Shown in pieces: positions 27,201-40,599 of a stretch of 64,000 nt of DNA. Positions within the stretch are counted from its first letter, which is position 1. Each line of letters starts with the position of its first letter. The DNA is taken from positions 23,782,709-23,846,708 of the forward strand of contig NC_133219.1 in NCBI RefSeq assembly GCF_040436345.1. The letters run 5' to 3'. The position numbers and the translations under genes were made by a program. The notes under the pieces were generated by a model. That model saw only the letters and a list, made by a program, of their open reading frames with translations. It had not been told where the DNA came from and did not search any database. Source of the stretch: Pagrus major. Its lineage: Eukaryota > Chordata > Actinopteri > Spariformes > Sparidae.

Positions 27201-30200
27201 AGATAAGCTCTTGTTTCCACTGAAGAGCATATTTTTTAGTTACATTAATGAAGGTATAAACACACCCAACATGTGGTCTGTATAGCTGCTGATTGCATAA
27301 CTCAAAATGACTAAATGTATCAGAGTGGTGTGAAGTGAAGTCCTTGGAAATCTTCTACTTGGAAAACTGTTTCTGTGTTTCTGAAATAGTGCAGCTATAG
27401 ATAAGGCTGCAGAATAGATGTTTTATTTACAGTAAAAGTGTTAACAAGTACCCCAGAGAATACTGAAACACCAAATTAATATGTAACAGAGGTCAGAGCA
27501 GGAGAGCGTGCTTGCATAAATGCATGCGTGTAGGGGCATGTATGGAAAAGCTCACCTTTCGCAGTGCTGCATATGGCGTTGTTTCCAAAGCATCCTCGTC
27601 GCTGTTTGAGGTCAGGACAGGGCGTGCCTCCATTTCTAGGGGGCACAGATACCTGGCGACTCCTTTCTGTGCTGCCAACTCCACATGGAGATGTGCACGA
27701 TGACCATGGACCCCACGATCCCACCACACAGTCAATGGCTGCTAGGGAAGCAGACAGAGTGATCAGCTGAGGGTTTTAGGAGAAAAACGTCCAAAGACAT
27801 TAAAAAAAACCCATGAAATATCTCTTCTAGTTGTTTTTTGTTTTTTTAGGTTGCTTTAGGTTCTTTCAGTATTACATACAGAAAATAACAATTTGGATAG
27901 GTCAGATGAGTTTCATTTAAAGGGACAGTTCACCCCAACTACACATTTTTCATCTTACCTGTGGTGCTATTTATCCATCAAGACTGTTTTGGTGTGAGTT
28001 TTGGAGATACTGGCTACAGAGATGTCTATTAATGTTTACATCCTGCGTTGTCATGATTAGATGTATGCTAGATTGATAAATAACACTACAGGTAAGAGGA
28101 AAAATACATATTTTTGATTTTGGGGTAAACTGTCCCTTTACGGACGATTTAAAAGGCCTTTAGTGATGAAGAAAAAAACATCTTTAAGAAACTCAAGCAC
28201 TCTCCAGTGGCGCTTTCACAATAAATGCTATAATTCTGACAAACAAATTGATCTTTACCCCAGAGGTAGCTGTAACTTTCCTCTAATCTTTGCTATCATG
28301 CCTGACTGCATGGCTGAAAGTGTGAGCTGCAACACACCCAGATATAGGGTGCATGATATTGCCCTGCACATAGGTAGGTGGGCAGCCAACGAGTGACTGG
28401 GTCATTACCATCTACGAATGTCAGATCAGCCAAACCCCAGACTCAGGAAGTCTGTGACCCAGGTCAAATGTGGGGGCCATTTAAATAAGAAGCTAATTTT
28501 GCATCCTGTTCCCTCTGGTTTCCCTCTACCCCACAATTAAACACACACACACACCACATAAACACAGCAGCAGCAGCAATCAGGCTTCCCGTTCAGTAGG
28601 CTGATTTAGCCAATTACATCAGGCTAAAGAGGAAGCTGTACTACTTAGATGGCTTCTCTGATCACAGCCAAGAGTCTCCAGCAGTAATCAAGCCTTGTCC
28701 AACTCGGAGATTTAATAGCAGCAGACATTTAACAGCTTTGTTTTTAGGAGGAAGTGCCCACTCCATAAACATAAACAAATAAGGAGCGAGGGACTCAAAT
28801 GCTCACACACAAATTAATAAATACAAACATAATCACCAAAATACCTTGTTTAAATAACCTGATATTGGTGTGGAGCTTCTTTGTAGACAAGCAGAGGATA
28901 GACAAGTTTTAATACAATGAGAGCAGGTGCACCCAGCGTGAAGCTCTTAGATGTTCTCGGCGAAACTATAGGGAGCGAGAGGATAAATATACCATAACTG
29001 AATCTAATCCTCCCTCGCCATCTAATCTACCTAACTCTGTCTTTATAATATGCGCTCGCCCCACAGTACAATGCTGCAAGTGAATAAGTATCTGTGTGTG
29101 TGAACAGGAGAAAGAGCGAGAGAGAGCTTTCAAGGTGCCGCCTGTTCGGTTCATTCCCATGGTCCTGTTGGGCTTTCGGAGGCGGGGGGCTGTCTCAGTG
29201 ACACAGCCGATCCACAAAGCCACTGTGGAATCTCTGCATTCCTGCACATTAGTGCTGCCCACCTGACACTCGCCTTTCCCAGATCACCACACACACACAC
29301 ACACACAGACACACACACACACACACACATCGAAAGCAATTTCTGTCAGATTAAACCCACCTACTTGGGCTTGTTCCACCTTCAGTCATCACCCTAAAAC
29401 ACACAGACATACACATTACCCTGTGTAGACTTGTAGAGGGAACCTTCTTGAAAGAATACTAAGGGGCGTGAGCAAATCCAATACCATATCAGCTTGTCTA
29501 CCCTTGCCTCCTCCACCTCTTCTTATCCTTACTCCTCGCCTTTCCTTCCCTCTTCTACATCCTCTCACATTCGCAGGGGCAGATTTTCTGTTTATCTCTG
29601 TCATAGAGGGAAAACGCAAGGCAGCTGAGGGTGTGTAATGAAACCTGGAGAGTCAGCGAGTTCCCGCACCAAAGGGGGGAAACAGGGCTATTACCCCCCC
29701 TCTGATCGACACACACACCAACAGGACAGGACTGAGGCCCCTGTCTGGAAGTCTCAGCCTGTTGGCCCCGAGCCACCAGAGGTCAGAAGGTAATTACCAA
29801 ACTGTGGTGGTCCCCCTGCTCTGCTTCTGGTACCACCAGTGCGACAGTCCCACCACCCACATGATAACCCTGCTGACAGTCTGACACAGCCTGACCCACA
29901 GAGCTTACAGCCACCGTTGTCCCCTGTCCTCCATTGTTGACGAGAAAGTCCCCCAGTTGGAGAGCATGACACCACCTCTGACCTTTGACCCCCAATACAG
30001 GAAACAAATGGCCCTCGTTGTCAGCATGTTTTGTCTTTTAAATCAGCTGATATTTTGTTATTTTGTGTTTTCAAGTGCTTTAAAAATGTAAGCTCTCTTC
30101 AAACAAGACTTTTATAATATACAGAGACTGAGTTTTGTCTGCCACTGACTTTAGATCTGTGTTTTCTAATCTTTTGGAGCACAAGGTAGTTGAAAACATT

Positions 30201-33200
30201 CAAATTAACCAAAATCATCAACAGAATGTGAATAAATGGCAGTTTTGACATCAGAATGTTTAGGAATTGTTGTGTTGCAGAGGTATCTACTGAAGTTAGC
30301 ATGCTAATACTTCCCTGGTCCTCAAGCTCCAAGTCCGAACTGCTAGCTGCACGGCTAACTGTGCTAACTAACTAACACAGCTACTGTCAGCAGCAGATAG
30401 TGGTTACTCTGTGATACACTCCTCCTATTCGTTTTCAGTGTGAGTTTGAAAAGTGGACATCAGATTAGGGGGCCCTAAAAAGCATTTTCTCAATTACTAT
30501 GAATGAAGGGGTCTCACAAGCAAAATTAAAAATTAAGTTAATTATGTTATTTCACATGAGGGATTTCTTTCGTGCTTTTCTCACCAGTTTGGAGTTGGCC
30601 TTACCAAGTTGGAAAAAGGTGAAGTCACATATTTCAGAATTAAACAACCATAGGATCAAAATCTGGGAACAGCTGGTAGTTCCTTTGGTTCGTGTCAGTT
30701 AAATCTGATCAAACCACACCAGACAAATAGTTGTCAAGGGCATTAAATTAAAGATATCTGCAGAGAGGGTGAATCACGCTGTGTTTGAAATAATAAGGAC
30801 TGCAGCTATAAATGAGAGTAATGGGAGTTTATTTGGCAGCGTTGAAGCTCAGTTTCCTGTCACACAAATTCCACTAACTGACCCGAACCACTGAATGTGT
30901 ATCCAACAACAGCACTTTTATCTCCCGACTTGTCTGCCAATCTCCACTCACACTTGTTACAGTCAGATAAAAGCGTACTATCTGGCTTTTCACATTAGCA
31001 TTAGTTAGCTTTCTCCTGCACTCTCACAGGTTTCTGCTTCCATTTAAGGGTTTCATAACAAAAGAGTTATCAGACCTGCCCGCCCAATCTGCTTTATCTT
31101 TTTCTCCCTTTATCACTTTCTCTTGTTCTTTCTCCCCCATCTGTCTCCTTTTTCTGGTCTTCCTTTTCACTCTTCCACCCCCTCCATCCACCCCCCATCT
31201 CCTCTCTGATTGGACCCAGATGTCCAGCTGCTCTGGAGGACCACTGCACCCCAAAACCTTCCCACTCAACTTCCCTCCCTTGTAGAGAGCTGGGCTTTGG
31301 TCCCACAAGACAAGCCTTAAAATGTTTGGCAACACAAGGGAGGACCATAAGCCTGTGAATAGGGGTGAAGGACACGGGACTGAGTCCTAATAACAGCTTA
31401 GAGCATAAATGTTTCCTGTAGACACCTTGAGAAGAGGAGCCAGTCAAAACGACTAATTAAAAGGATTCATTGCAAACACAGCTGAGGCAGATTTTCTGTT
31501 AAAATGGCAGCACCTAAGAAGTGTTTGCACTGAGTGACATCCCTGTACAACAGCTGTACAGAACATTATAAACAATCATTCTGGGTTGTAATGTTTTTTC
31601 TAATATGAACAACCTGTTGATTGCAAAAATGTATTGGAAAATTTTGGACAGAGTGATGTTGTCCACTGTTTTGGTCAGAGAATACCTCATCAACAAGATA
31701 AACCAGACAAATGCATTAAGGGAAATTAAAAAGATGACTGTTAACAATGTTTTATGTTTAAGGTCATGTGAGAGGCTCTGTGAGGCTGTACATAAACACA
31801 GCAGTGCTTCAAGCTAAATGCCAACACTAGCATGCTAACATGCTCACTATAACAATGCAGGCATACTGATGCTAATCAACCATATTTACCATGCTCATCC
31901 TTTTAGTTTAGTGTGTTAGCATATCTTTACAATGTATTTGTATCTAAGTGAAGCAATTGTTCTTAAAGTGTCGCTCCATTTAAGGATTGCTAAATTAGAA
32001 TGAACACTTTCTTTAATCACTGGGTGGTTTCTTGCCACGCAGATAGTTTTATGTTTAAATTGTCCAGGTAACCACCTCTGATATTTCTGCCACAGCATGA
32101 ATGGCAGAAGAATGACATTCAAATGCTCGTGACTTTGGAAATTCCAGTTTTCCATCTGACTACTCTCTACAGAATAAATGGTTCCTACAAAACTGTTGAC
32201 ATCCTTCAAGTTCAATGTGGAATGTAACATTTGAGTTTTTTGCTCATGACGATGCCAGATGAAGGACATCAAATTTGCAAACAGGAGCATTTATCGCGCC
32301 ACGAGCAGTCGGCTATGTGAGTACCAGGAGAAACTGGACGGGAAGCTGTTTGTGCCAAAAACTACAGCAGCTGGCCTGTTTCAGCCAAGCTGAATCATAT
32401 CACGTCCACCACTCATAAATGTTGAAGAAGGAACGTGTGGGAAGCGAGGGAGAAGAGGAGGGAGTGAACGAAGGTGGAAAGAAACAAACATCGTGGCATG
32501 ACAGTGTACCGCGCCCTTAAGGAAAGACAGAGAAGCAGAAGCGCCTACAGGAGTGACAGATGAATGATGAGCCAGCCTCTGGGGTATCTGAGGTTACAGT
32601 ATGTCTTCCTGCTGAGGTGAGAACTACCAGATGCCACAGTGGGAGAGGAAAGGAGCTGCCCCCTCCATCCTCCTGTGGGCCAGTTTCATGTCTAGAGTCT
32701 CTGAGGAGGAATGAGCAATTAGAGAATTATGGGCTGAAGTGGAAATTATTTGATGTACCATTTCCGAAGAAGACAACTCCCCGCTTGGATTTCTAACACT
32801 GAACATACTATACAGTATGATTCATTTGAAATGTTCATTGGTGTATTCAGTTTTCTTCTTTCTTCCTCTTCTGCTTTAAACAGTAACATCCTGTATTTGT
32901 GAGGCATTAGTGACGGCATAGCAATGTGAAAAATGTAAACGCATAACAGTTTACAGTACAGTTAACAAAAATGTCAGTAGTTACATGAGAAAGAGTAGGG
33001 AATGAATCAGGAATTAGCTGATAATTAATGAAGCGTAAATGAGTCATTCCTGAATGACTGTGTTTCGAGAACAATGATGAGTTGCCACAGAATATACTGG
33101 GAGATACTATATTAATAAATCATTGGGTAATAATTAGTTCAGAAATATCTGTGAATGGACATACTGACCACATTTTTCATGAATCGTTACTGATTTACTC

Positions 33201-36200
33201 TAAAGCACACTCTCTTATTACTTCATGATAATGTCTAGCAGCTGCTGAGTTTTTACTGGAAATTCACGATGAGTTCATTAAAGCAACATTATGCAAGAAT
33301 TTTGCAAGTCGGCGCCCCTGCAGTCTCAGAGTGTAGTTCACTTTAACACCACTGTCGTACTGAGGGTGAGGGTGAGGGTTAGCAGCGGCTTCGACGAGGA
33401 AAATATTTTCTGGTTTTCCTGCAGCTGCTCTGCCACAACTCTCGATGATACTGAGTTTCCCGATGGACATGAATGTTTACTTGTTGCTAAGTGGCAGCTA
33501 ACCGCTCCAACAGTAGTTGCTATTAGCTAGTTAGCTCAATTAGCCGTGCAGCTAGTGGTCCCATTAGCTGACTATGGCCAGACTGGGAGCTTGGAGCACC
33601 TGAGGAGTGTTGGTGTTTGCACCGCTAACACAGTGCCTTCCCCATGATGCATTTCTCCCTGTTTCAAAATAAGGTCTCTTTCTAAGAGGCTGACACCAGC
33701 ATGACTGAATTGGAAATTAAAAATTAAAATTTCAGTTTTTACTTTTGTAAAATTATTTGCAACAAAAAATACCAAAAGTACTTGAGCTTAGTTTTTGCTA
33801 TGAGATATTAATGTGGAAATACTAGCTGAGAATCAAGACCTGCAGCTAGAAGCCAGACTCATCGCCAAGCTATGCAGGGTGGTTTAGATGACAAATGATG
33901 TCAGCTTGCTGTATATCAACTCCAAAACCTCAAGAACTATTAAACAAACTTGTGGATATAAAACTAAGCATGAATGTACACCTCAATAACTCATGTCTAC
34001 CCTCAAATTCTTCCATTTTGATGGATTTTTCGGTTTAAATGTTGTCGTTACCAGAAAAGCCAACACGTTTTTTCCAATTTGAATACCAGACAAAAACTGA
34101 AAAAAAACATCCAAGTATTTGGCACGTTCTGCCAGTCAGGTGCACAAAGATTTCATACTTGGCAGGCCACAAAGAGCTGGGCACATCCCTTAATTTGTTT
34201 GACTGTATGTGTTGTAGGGAGGATTTATTTTCATTCCAACACTATCTTCACTTGTTTAAAGTTAATTCCCACAGCTCTTAACCGAATAATATAAATCAAA
34301 CGAGCACAGGAACATCCTCCACACTGTTTACAACCAACACAAATTCCTGCCAGATGCTTCATTTGAACATCTCTGGAGAGAATCGCATCACACTCGAAAT
34401 ACTTTTAACTGTGGTTTTAACAGTCTTTCTGTCTCTCCTCTGATGTCACCCACTCCAAGCACCCTGCTTGGCCACAGCTGACATGACTAAATTACAGACT
34501 GTGACAGACAGTACACAGACGGACTCTTCGATGTGTTACAGAGCTGCAGGATCAGGATCAGATAAAGTCTGAGTGTAATGTGGGTGAGAAAACATCGGGG
34601 TACTTTGATGGAGCCGTGTGTTGTGTTTATACTGTACAGATGCTCAGGTTGCAGAGGGAGGATGTCACGGTGCTTTTCTCAGCATCACTCCACGCTCACT
34701 GATCCATACAGCATTTATAGGTCATTGCAACCATGATAATAAATCATTCTGGTTTGTATGATTATTGGGCCTGTCACATTAATATTCAGCAGACAGTGAA
34801 ACATTATCCAACCTGTAACACCTGCATCTCACCATTGTGTGATTCTGGTCTCACTGTGCCAAAATCCCCGTCCGACACGTGAGTGAAGCGATGCACATGG
34901 CAGCCGTTAGCTGACCTCTGAGGGACCAGCTGCTGTTGAACGGTACTGTGATGACTCAACACTGACCTGAGGTGCTACACTGAGCTTATTCTGTGAAGTT
35001 TCAGCTTGGCAGGCGCATGGGATGGATCAAGTGATGCCTGGACTGCACTCAGCTGGCTGCTGGGTGATAAATGCTGTCTCTACATGCCTCTTTGACTGAT
35101 TGGTGGATAAAAAGCACAAATTGAGATTTGTGCTGCAATATTTCATCCAATGTGTTGTAAATATAGTCTAATGTCCGAGTTTATTCATTGTACTCATATC
35201 TCCAGAACCAAACATGATAACGCTGAAAAGGCTATGTCTACCTCTATGATTCTATGGTCAAGAATTACAATGATACCACAGACAACATCAAAAACTGTTC
35301 AGGCGAATAATTGATGATGTGAGATGGAAATTACAGTATCTGAGAACCTAGACTAGACTTAATAATACCATGTCTGCTGGATGCATGTTGTGATGAGTTT
35401 TAAAAGCTTGATCCTTTGGGCTCGGGGGCCCCAAACTGTACAAGTGTGCCAAGTTTCATGCTTTTATGAAAAAGTTCACATTTCAGCTCAAATTTGGCTT
35501 GTATCACCTGGACTATAATGGTGTTTTTGAATGTTTTAGCCCTATGTTTTAGGGCCATTACAGACAAACACTTCCTCCATTTAGCATAATGCAGTTTAAA
35601 TTGTAGATTAATTGGAAAAGTCTTCACTTTGTGACCGCATGATAATAAAACCACTCAGACCAAATTACAGGCAGTCATGATGACTTGATGTCAAGAAGGT
35701 TAAAGACTAAGGGAACATGCTTTTTTGGTACAGACCCCAGCAAAAATTTTTTTTTTAAATTTGTAAAATGAAATGCAAAAAAGGTCATTCTCACTAAAAT
35801 CGTGAGTCATTTTGCAATATGTGTAAAAATAATAATAATAATAATAATAATAAAAAACTCATTCCTTTCTTGTTGTTGTTTTGTTTTTTGCATATCGTTC
35901 GGCCCTGATTCAAACATTAATTCATTAAAGCATATGCTTTGAAAAAAAACTGTTTAAAAGTGACGAAGAAAACTGACTTTTGAAAATAACTGCAGGACTA
36001 CAGCATGCTGCAGTGATTAACAGGTGGTTCAGCCATCTTTGCACTAAACAGTGAGGTCAAATAAAAAGTACTCCATCGCAGCACTTTTGTACACACTTTT
36101 CAGTGATGGACTCAAGAATGGTCGAGGCAGCCCGTTCACATCACAGCACAGATGCAACACTCAAACAAAGGTTCACTATGTATACACTAAATGTGCCTAA

Positions 36201-37239
36201 ATAGAGGGATGGCTGCAGCATTTGAAGGGCTCTTTGACTCAGACTGACCCTGCAGGTGCTTGTTAGTGTGCACTTAAGGCGAGGGTCCCGCTCTGAGTGT
36301 ATCTATACAGATAGTCACTCCTCTGGTGAACTTGAGATGTTTCAACATACTGTAAGAGCTACCTCTGTCACATCTCGCACAGACAAGGCTCCAACTGTCA
36401 GAAATCCTGACCATCTTTGGCTGTCTGTTCCCATGGTGTCCATCCCCTCATTTGTCCATATATAGCAGCAGCAGCAGGCAGGATGATGAGGCACACTCAC
36501 ATTTTAGGGATTCAGTGGAAAAATAACCTCAATCTACTGATTTCAGCAGTGCAGTTCATTCTTTCTGAACTGAAGAGAAAGCTAACATGCTGGTTTGTGA
36601 CTGTTATGATCACTCAGTCTACTTTCCAACCACTTCATGGCCAGGTCAAAGGTCAGCCCTACAAACTTCAAAAACACATACACCATGAAGACAGGAGGTA
36701 CCCCTACTAATGGGCACCTCTGTCTGGTCACTTTAAACAAACAGCCTTAATGGGCGCACTAGAGACAGCTATGTGTAGTATGTCTCACTGTCTCCGTGTC
36801 ACCTCACTGTCAGCCATCTCTGGCTCTAACTGGACCACAATGAGCAACAGGCATCACTGAACAGAACACTGAATCAGCATACAGTATAGCTTTGAGTCTT
36901 TTGTTTGTGTAATTTTGAACTTTCAAGAAAAGAGTCAACAATTTCTGAAGTCAATTGATGCCAAATTGGGGACAGAACCAGCAACTCACCAGATATTTGG
37001 CACACACGCTGGTAGTCCTCGCAGCAGTCTCCGGTCTTCTGACAGTAGGTGTCACAGTAGCACACTGTTTTTCTCTTGGTGTACTCAAAACATTCGTTGT
37101 TCCGGCCGGTGCAGCAGTTCGGGCTCTCTCTCTCCCGGCAGCCCGCCTCGGCCTGTGGAAAAATCTCCCCGCAGAAAAACGCAAGATATCCACAAACGAC
37201 GAGCCCGAGGCGCGCTGAGCTCCATCCACGCGCTCCCAT
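24225..37239 (-). CDS. sbspon: Somatomedin B and thrombospondin type 1 domain-containing protein, complete, five exons
   Basis: Secreted, probably matrix-associated protein of the RPE-spondin family; its biochemical role is not well established. Exons in transcript order: 36990-37239, 27556-27741, 27053-27143, 24885-25043, 24225-24330; 792 nt, 263 residues (human about 264). A signal peptide (GLVVCGYLAFFCGEIFPQAEA) precedes a cysteine-rich somatomedin B domain (GCRERESPNCC to CCEDYQRVC). Exon 2 carries a thrombospondin type 1 repeat (VVGSWGPWSSCTSPCG, NGGTPCPDLKQRRGC). The C-terminal part has LVCAECQSDAM, RCGGDGLES, and a final exon FWAAASVPGCHGSW to CRCPPYSVLFV, matching the family's end. 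All joins keep frame. The start is the ATG at 37239 just before the signal peptide; an in-frame ATG at 37305 would add an Ala-rich stretch. It could be a paralogue of the mammalian gene, given its location. Confidence 0.93.
24430..24560 (+). repeat. Fragment of a dispersed fish repeat, copy 1
   Basis: In sbspon intron 4. It shares the order of motifs CAGGATTACACAAAAAC, TTTCCACAAAACTTGG and CACTTTCTTTAACATTG with a family I know as abundant in percomorph genomes. A longer copy in the same orientation lies at 50815-51110. Class unknown; non-coding. Confidence 0.6.
25044..27052 (-). other. sbspon: sbspon intron 3
   Basis: 2.0 kb without recognised exons. The stretch 25950-26560 is low in simple repeats, has balanced composition and looks like possible conserved non-coding DNA, but this cannot be tested here. 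Confidence 0.35.
27918..28140. mobile_element. MITE with long terminal inverted repeats
   Basis: The ends are TAAAGGGACAGTTCACCCC on the left and the complement of TAAAGGGACAGTTTACCCC on the right. The inverted repeat extends imperfectly inward for about 60 bases on each side (TCTTACCTGTGGTGCTATTTAT against TCTTACCTGTAGTGTTATTTAT on the other strand). It has no coding capacity. This terminal sequence is shared with an abundant teleost non-autonomous DNA transposon family. Confidence 0.8.
29287..29329 (+). repeat. (CA)n microsatellite
   Basis: CA dinucleotide tract with a single interruption (CAGA). Confidence 0.95.
30250..30430 (-). repeat. Dispersed repeat, minus-oriented copy
   Basis: Read on the minus strand, it contains a TTAGCCGTGCAGCTAG core followed by a GGAGCTTG motif. 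Both occur in the same order on the plus strand near 33540-33600. Diverged, non-coding, class unknown. Confidence 0.5.
33287..33640 (+). repeat. Dispersed repeat, plus-oriented copy
   Basis: Starts near AAGCAACATTATGCAAGAAT and includes the TTAGCCGTGCAGCTAG core near 33540. It resembles a common fish repeat and matches the minus-strand copy at 30250-30430. The short GAGGGT run at 33362-33380 is part of it and not telomeric. Confidence 0.5.
35829..35852 (+). repeat. (TAA)n microsatellite
   Basis: About eight AAT/TAA units. Confidence 0.9.
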
Positions 37240-38375
37240 GACTGAAACTTTTCTGTGTCCACTTGCTCCACACACTGCTGCTGCTGCTGCTGCTGAACGC
37301 GTCACTTCGGATGGTTCTTCTTAAAAGTGGATTCTTCTGTAAAGAGGGAGGTGGTATTTTCTAAACAAAATCCAAATCCGAGGTAACTTCGGCATTGACA
37401 CCTACACGAATAACCGATGCGTAAAAGTGGAGCCAGTGTGCGCACCAGCTCTGCTCTACCCGTCTGTCGGACACCGCCCCTTTACAGCTACTGTTGGTTA
37501 CCAGGAGAGACGTACAGTACCAGCCTCTCCCCCCTCTCTCTCCTCTCTCTCTCGCTCGCTTGGTTGCGCAATTTGTAACAAAACAAGTGAGTGCTATTAC
37601 AAAATGTTGTTGTTCCCTCAAGGGGTGTTGGACCACCTCTCATGCTGAGATGCAAATCAAGACGACATTGTATTTTTGGAAAGAGAAGTCAGCCCAGATG
37701 GAGGCATTTATAGTGATTTCCCAAACTGGAACCAAAAACCTTTCGAAGACCCCAAAACATGACCCGCACATGAGTGAGAGTATCTTTGAAAAGTGTCTAA
37801 AACCGTCCAGATGATCAGTTTGGGTTCCAATCAGAAAATCAAATTCAGCACCACGGACAGCGGCGCAAAATCAAGTGAATAAAAGTTTACATGAAACATA
37901 AGATTCAGCCAAAAGCCAGAGCAGAAAGCAGCCAAATGATCTCCAGTCATCCCAGAGAGCTAAGAGCATCCACCCATTTGAGACACAGACTGGAGAACAA
38001 TGACATTACTTCCCCTTCACTGGCTCTGAGTGAATGGAGGCTCTCAGGGAGAAACTGAGCAACGGGAGGATGGCTACTGTAAAAGACGAGAAAGACAAGG
38101 CAGTTGTCAGTTGTAAAAGATTCAGTCCCCAGCTTCTCTGAAAGCATAAATCTGTGGAAAACGCTAGACTAAAAGAAAAAACTGTAGATGTACTGCTTCA
38201 CATTGTATTGTAAGCAAATATTAGTACCACATTTCCATGTTGTGTTTGATGCATTCATGTGTAAGAAGTACTCAGTGTATAAGGATCAGCTCTCTTTTTA
38301 TCAGGTCACTGCAGGAAGTTTAACCTTAGTCTGCAACGTAACATATAGCAGCCATGAGATAATGGGATATAATAT

Positions 38376-38560
38376 AGAGCAGTGGTTCCCAACCTGAGGG
38401 TCAAGACCACCAATGAGGTCCCAATCTAAATGTGAGGGCTCATAAGACAAGACTTTCTCCACTCTAATTTTACTTGTGAAGTATTGGGCGTTTTATTCTC
38501 TTCCTGGCTCTAAACATTCTTCAGATGTCTTATCTTAAGAGGTCACAAAACAGGTTTAAG
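38376..38560 (+). mobile_element. hAT-like element fragment
   Basis: Begins GAGCAGTGGTTCCCAACCTG, followed by GGGTCAAGACC, the terminal signature of a widespread hAT-type non-autonomous family. The other end was not placed. Confidence 0.55.
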
Positions 38561-40599
38561 TATTTCCATCTATAAAATGCAAAAGTACAAACAATGAACT
38601 TCATTAAATGTATTTGTAGCCTTCATGGTGGACAAAATATAGGGAAGCGGAGCTATAAAGCCAAGGCTGGACTCTTCTCAGAAAAACTCAACTTTTCATC
38701 TCTTGAGTTCAAAGATGATCTCAAGACCTGAGCTGTGTGAATGTCTGTGAAGATGATGATGAGAGATTTTTGTGCAATTTTGGACCAATTCTGTCTCCAG
38801 CAGCAGAGAGGAGGAGGAAGGAGGGAGTGATGATGTTAGGATGAAGGGAAGTTGCGTCTTTGATCCTTCTCATAAAGCCCTATTGTACAGATATGAAGAG
38901 AGAGGAGGCTTCTCTCATCACTGATGTGTGTGTGCGTTAGTGTGTGTGTGCCACAGTAGTAGGCAGGGTGTGTTTGAGGCTCTGGCAACAGCTCCACCTG
39001 CTGTTTAAGGTGAAGTATTTGGCCAAGCTGTTTGTGTCTCAGTAATGTCCGAGTTGGTAATTCATGCAGCCATTCTGATTGTCTGGATCACTGATTCACC
39101 ATTGTCTTGCACCTTAACACACCTTTATGATTCTTGTATACATTAACTTAAAAGCAGTGGTAACATTTTAAGTCAAGCTGATTTGAATTATCTCACACAA
39201 ACTCACAAATCACTTTACAATCTATACAGTACACTGACCTTAGACCCTGATTTGAGTGAGGAAAAACTCTATAAAACTAAATTTTAAAACATGGAAGAAA
39301 CCACAGGAGAAGGGATCCCTCTCCCAGGATCTTCTAGCAGTTCAGCCATATATCACGTTGTGGAGTCGAAAACAATCTGGCAGCAAGTGGAGAGCAGGCC
39401 AGAGTATTTAAGCTGGCGCTGATGATTAGATGAGCTGCAGGCTGCACGCCCAGCCTCTGCAACGCATCTCTGAAAACACACAGGAAAAACAAAAACACCA
39501 AGCACAGGAAAAAACAGACACAGCCACACACACACATACTGTAGTATTTCAGTACACTTCCTCATTCAGGCCACCACATGCTGTCCTCACTCCCATCTCC
39601 TACACAGAGCTGTGCATTCCTTCTCACGACAAACACTGGGGCACCAAAGTGTGTGTCTGTGTCTGTGTGTGTGTGTGAGAGAGAGAGAGGAGAGATGGAT
39701 AGTTGGATCACTCTACATGAGCATCAGCCAAAACTGGAACAATGAGCTCCCTGTCCGATTCCTCCCCTACCTGCCCCCCATGGTTTGTCTCAACGTGATC
39801 TGTTGTAACCAAAAGGGCAGAACAACAGTGGAACGAGAGAGGGAGGAGAAAACAAAACAAGCAGTCTGCATGCTTTCAAGTTTTCAGATGCTTGATTTAA
39901 TGAGCTTTGAACCCCCCCGACAACGAAGTACTTTACATTAAGCACAGACAAAAGGAGGGCACGGTGTTTATTGCATGAGCTTCATCATAAAGAACCACAC
40001 AGCCTACACTCACAGCATGGAGATACATTGATTTGATATAATAATAATATTTTCTCTTGGCTATTTGGCAGAGAGGAACACAGGACAGGAGAAAAATTTT
40101 TTAAAAAGCTGAACACTGTTTCAGAAACATCTGTATTTTAACACAATTTATATAAATTATGACTTTTTTCACATCACCAGTGATGACACAAAGAGGACAA
40201 CCAGTTCTTGTCATCATTTGTTATAAATATAAAAACATGACTGGACCACAGAAATCTCAATTTGCCGGTTGGATGATTAACTGGTCAATAATAGATACAG
40301 ATATTTCTCAAGTACCAACAAACACAACAGTAAAAGGCACATGAGTGAGAGGTAAAAACAAACCCTGAATGAAACAGAACCGCACAGGAAATGGAATTTA
40401 AAGGGGCAATATGTAACTTTTTTCATCTTATATTCTTGAGCTGAAGGACCTCTGGATGGGCAAATGGCTCTTTTTGATCCAACCCCACCAAAAGTGTTTT
40501 TTTCTCCAATGTTTGACTTTCAACTACATCTAGAAACTCATGTTAGGGAGTGATGATCCCTTTACAGTGAATCTACTTGCGTCCCCCGAGCACAGGCTA

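Larger units (their letters stand above)
27742..36989 (-). other. sbspon: sbspon intron 1 (9.2 kb)
   Basis: Contains a MITE at 27918-28140, a (CA)n tract at 29287-29329, two related repeats near 30250-30430 and 33287-33640, and a (TAA)n tract at 35829-35852. The remainder has no exon that I recognise. The stretches at 28540-28720 and 29090-29270 are low in repeats and could be conserved non-coding sequence. Confidence 0.45.

Noticed and set aside
33355-33385. Telomere-like GAGGGT/GAGGGTTAG run
   Set aside because: Only three imperfect units inside a dispersed repeat; not an interstitial telomeric array.
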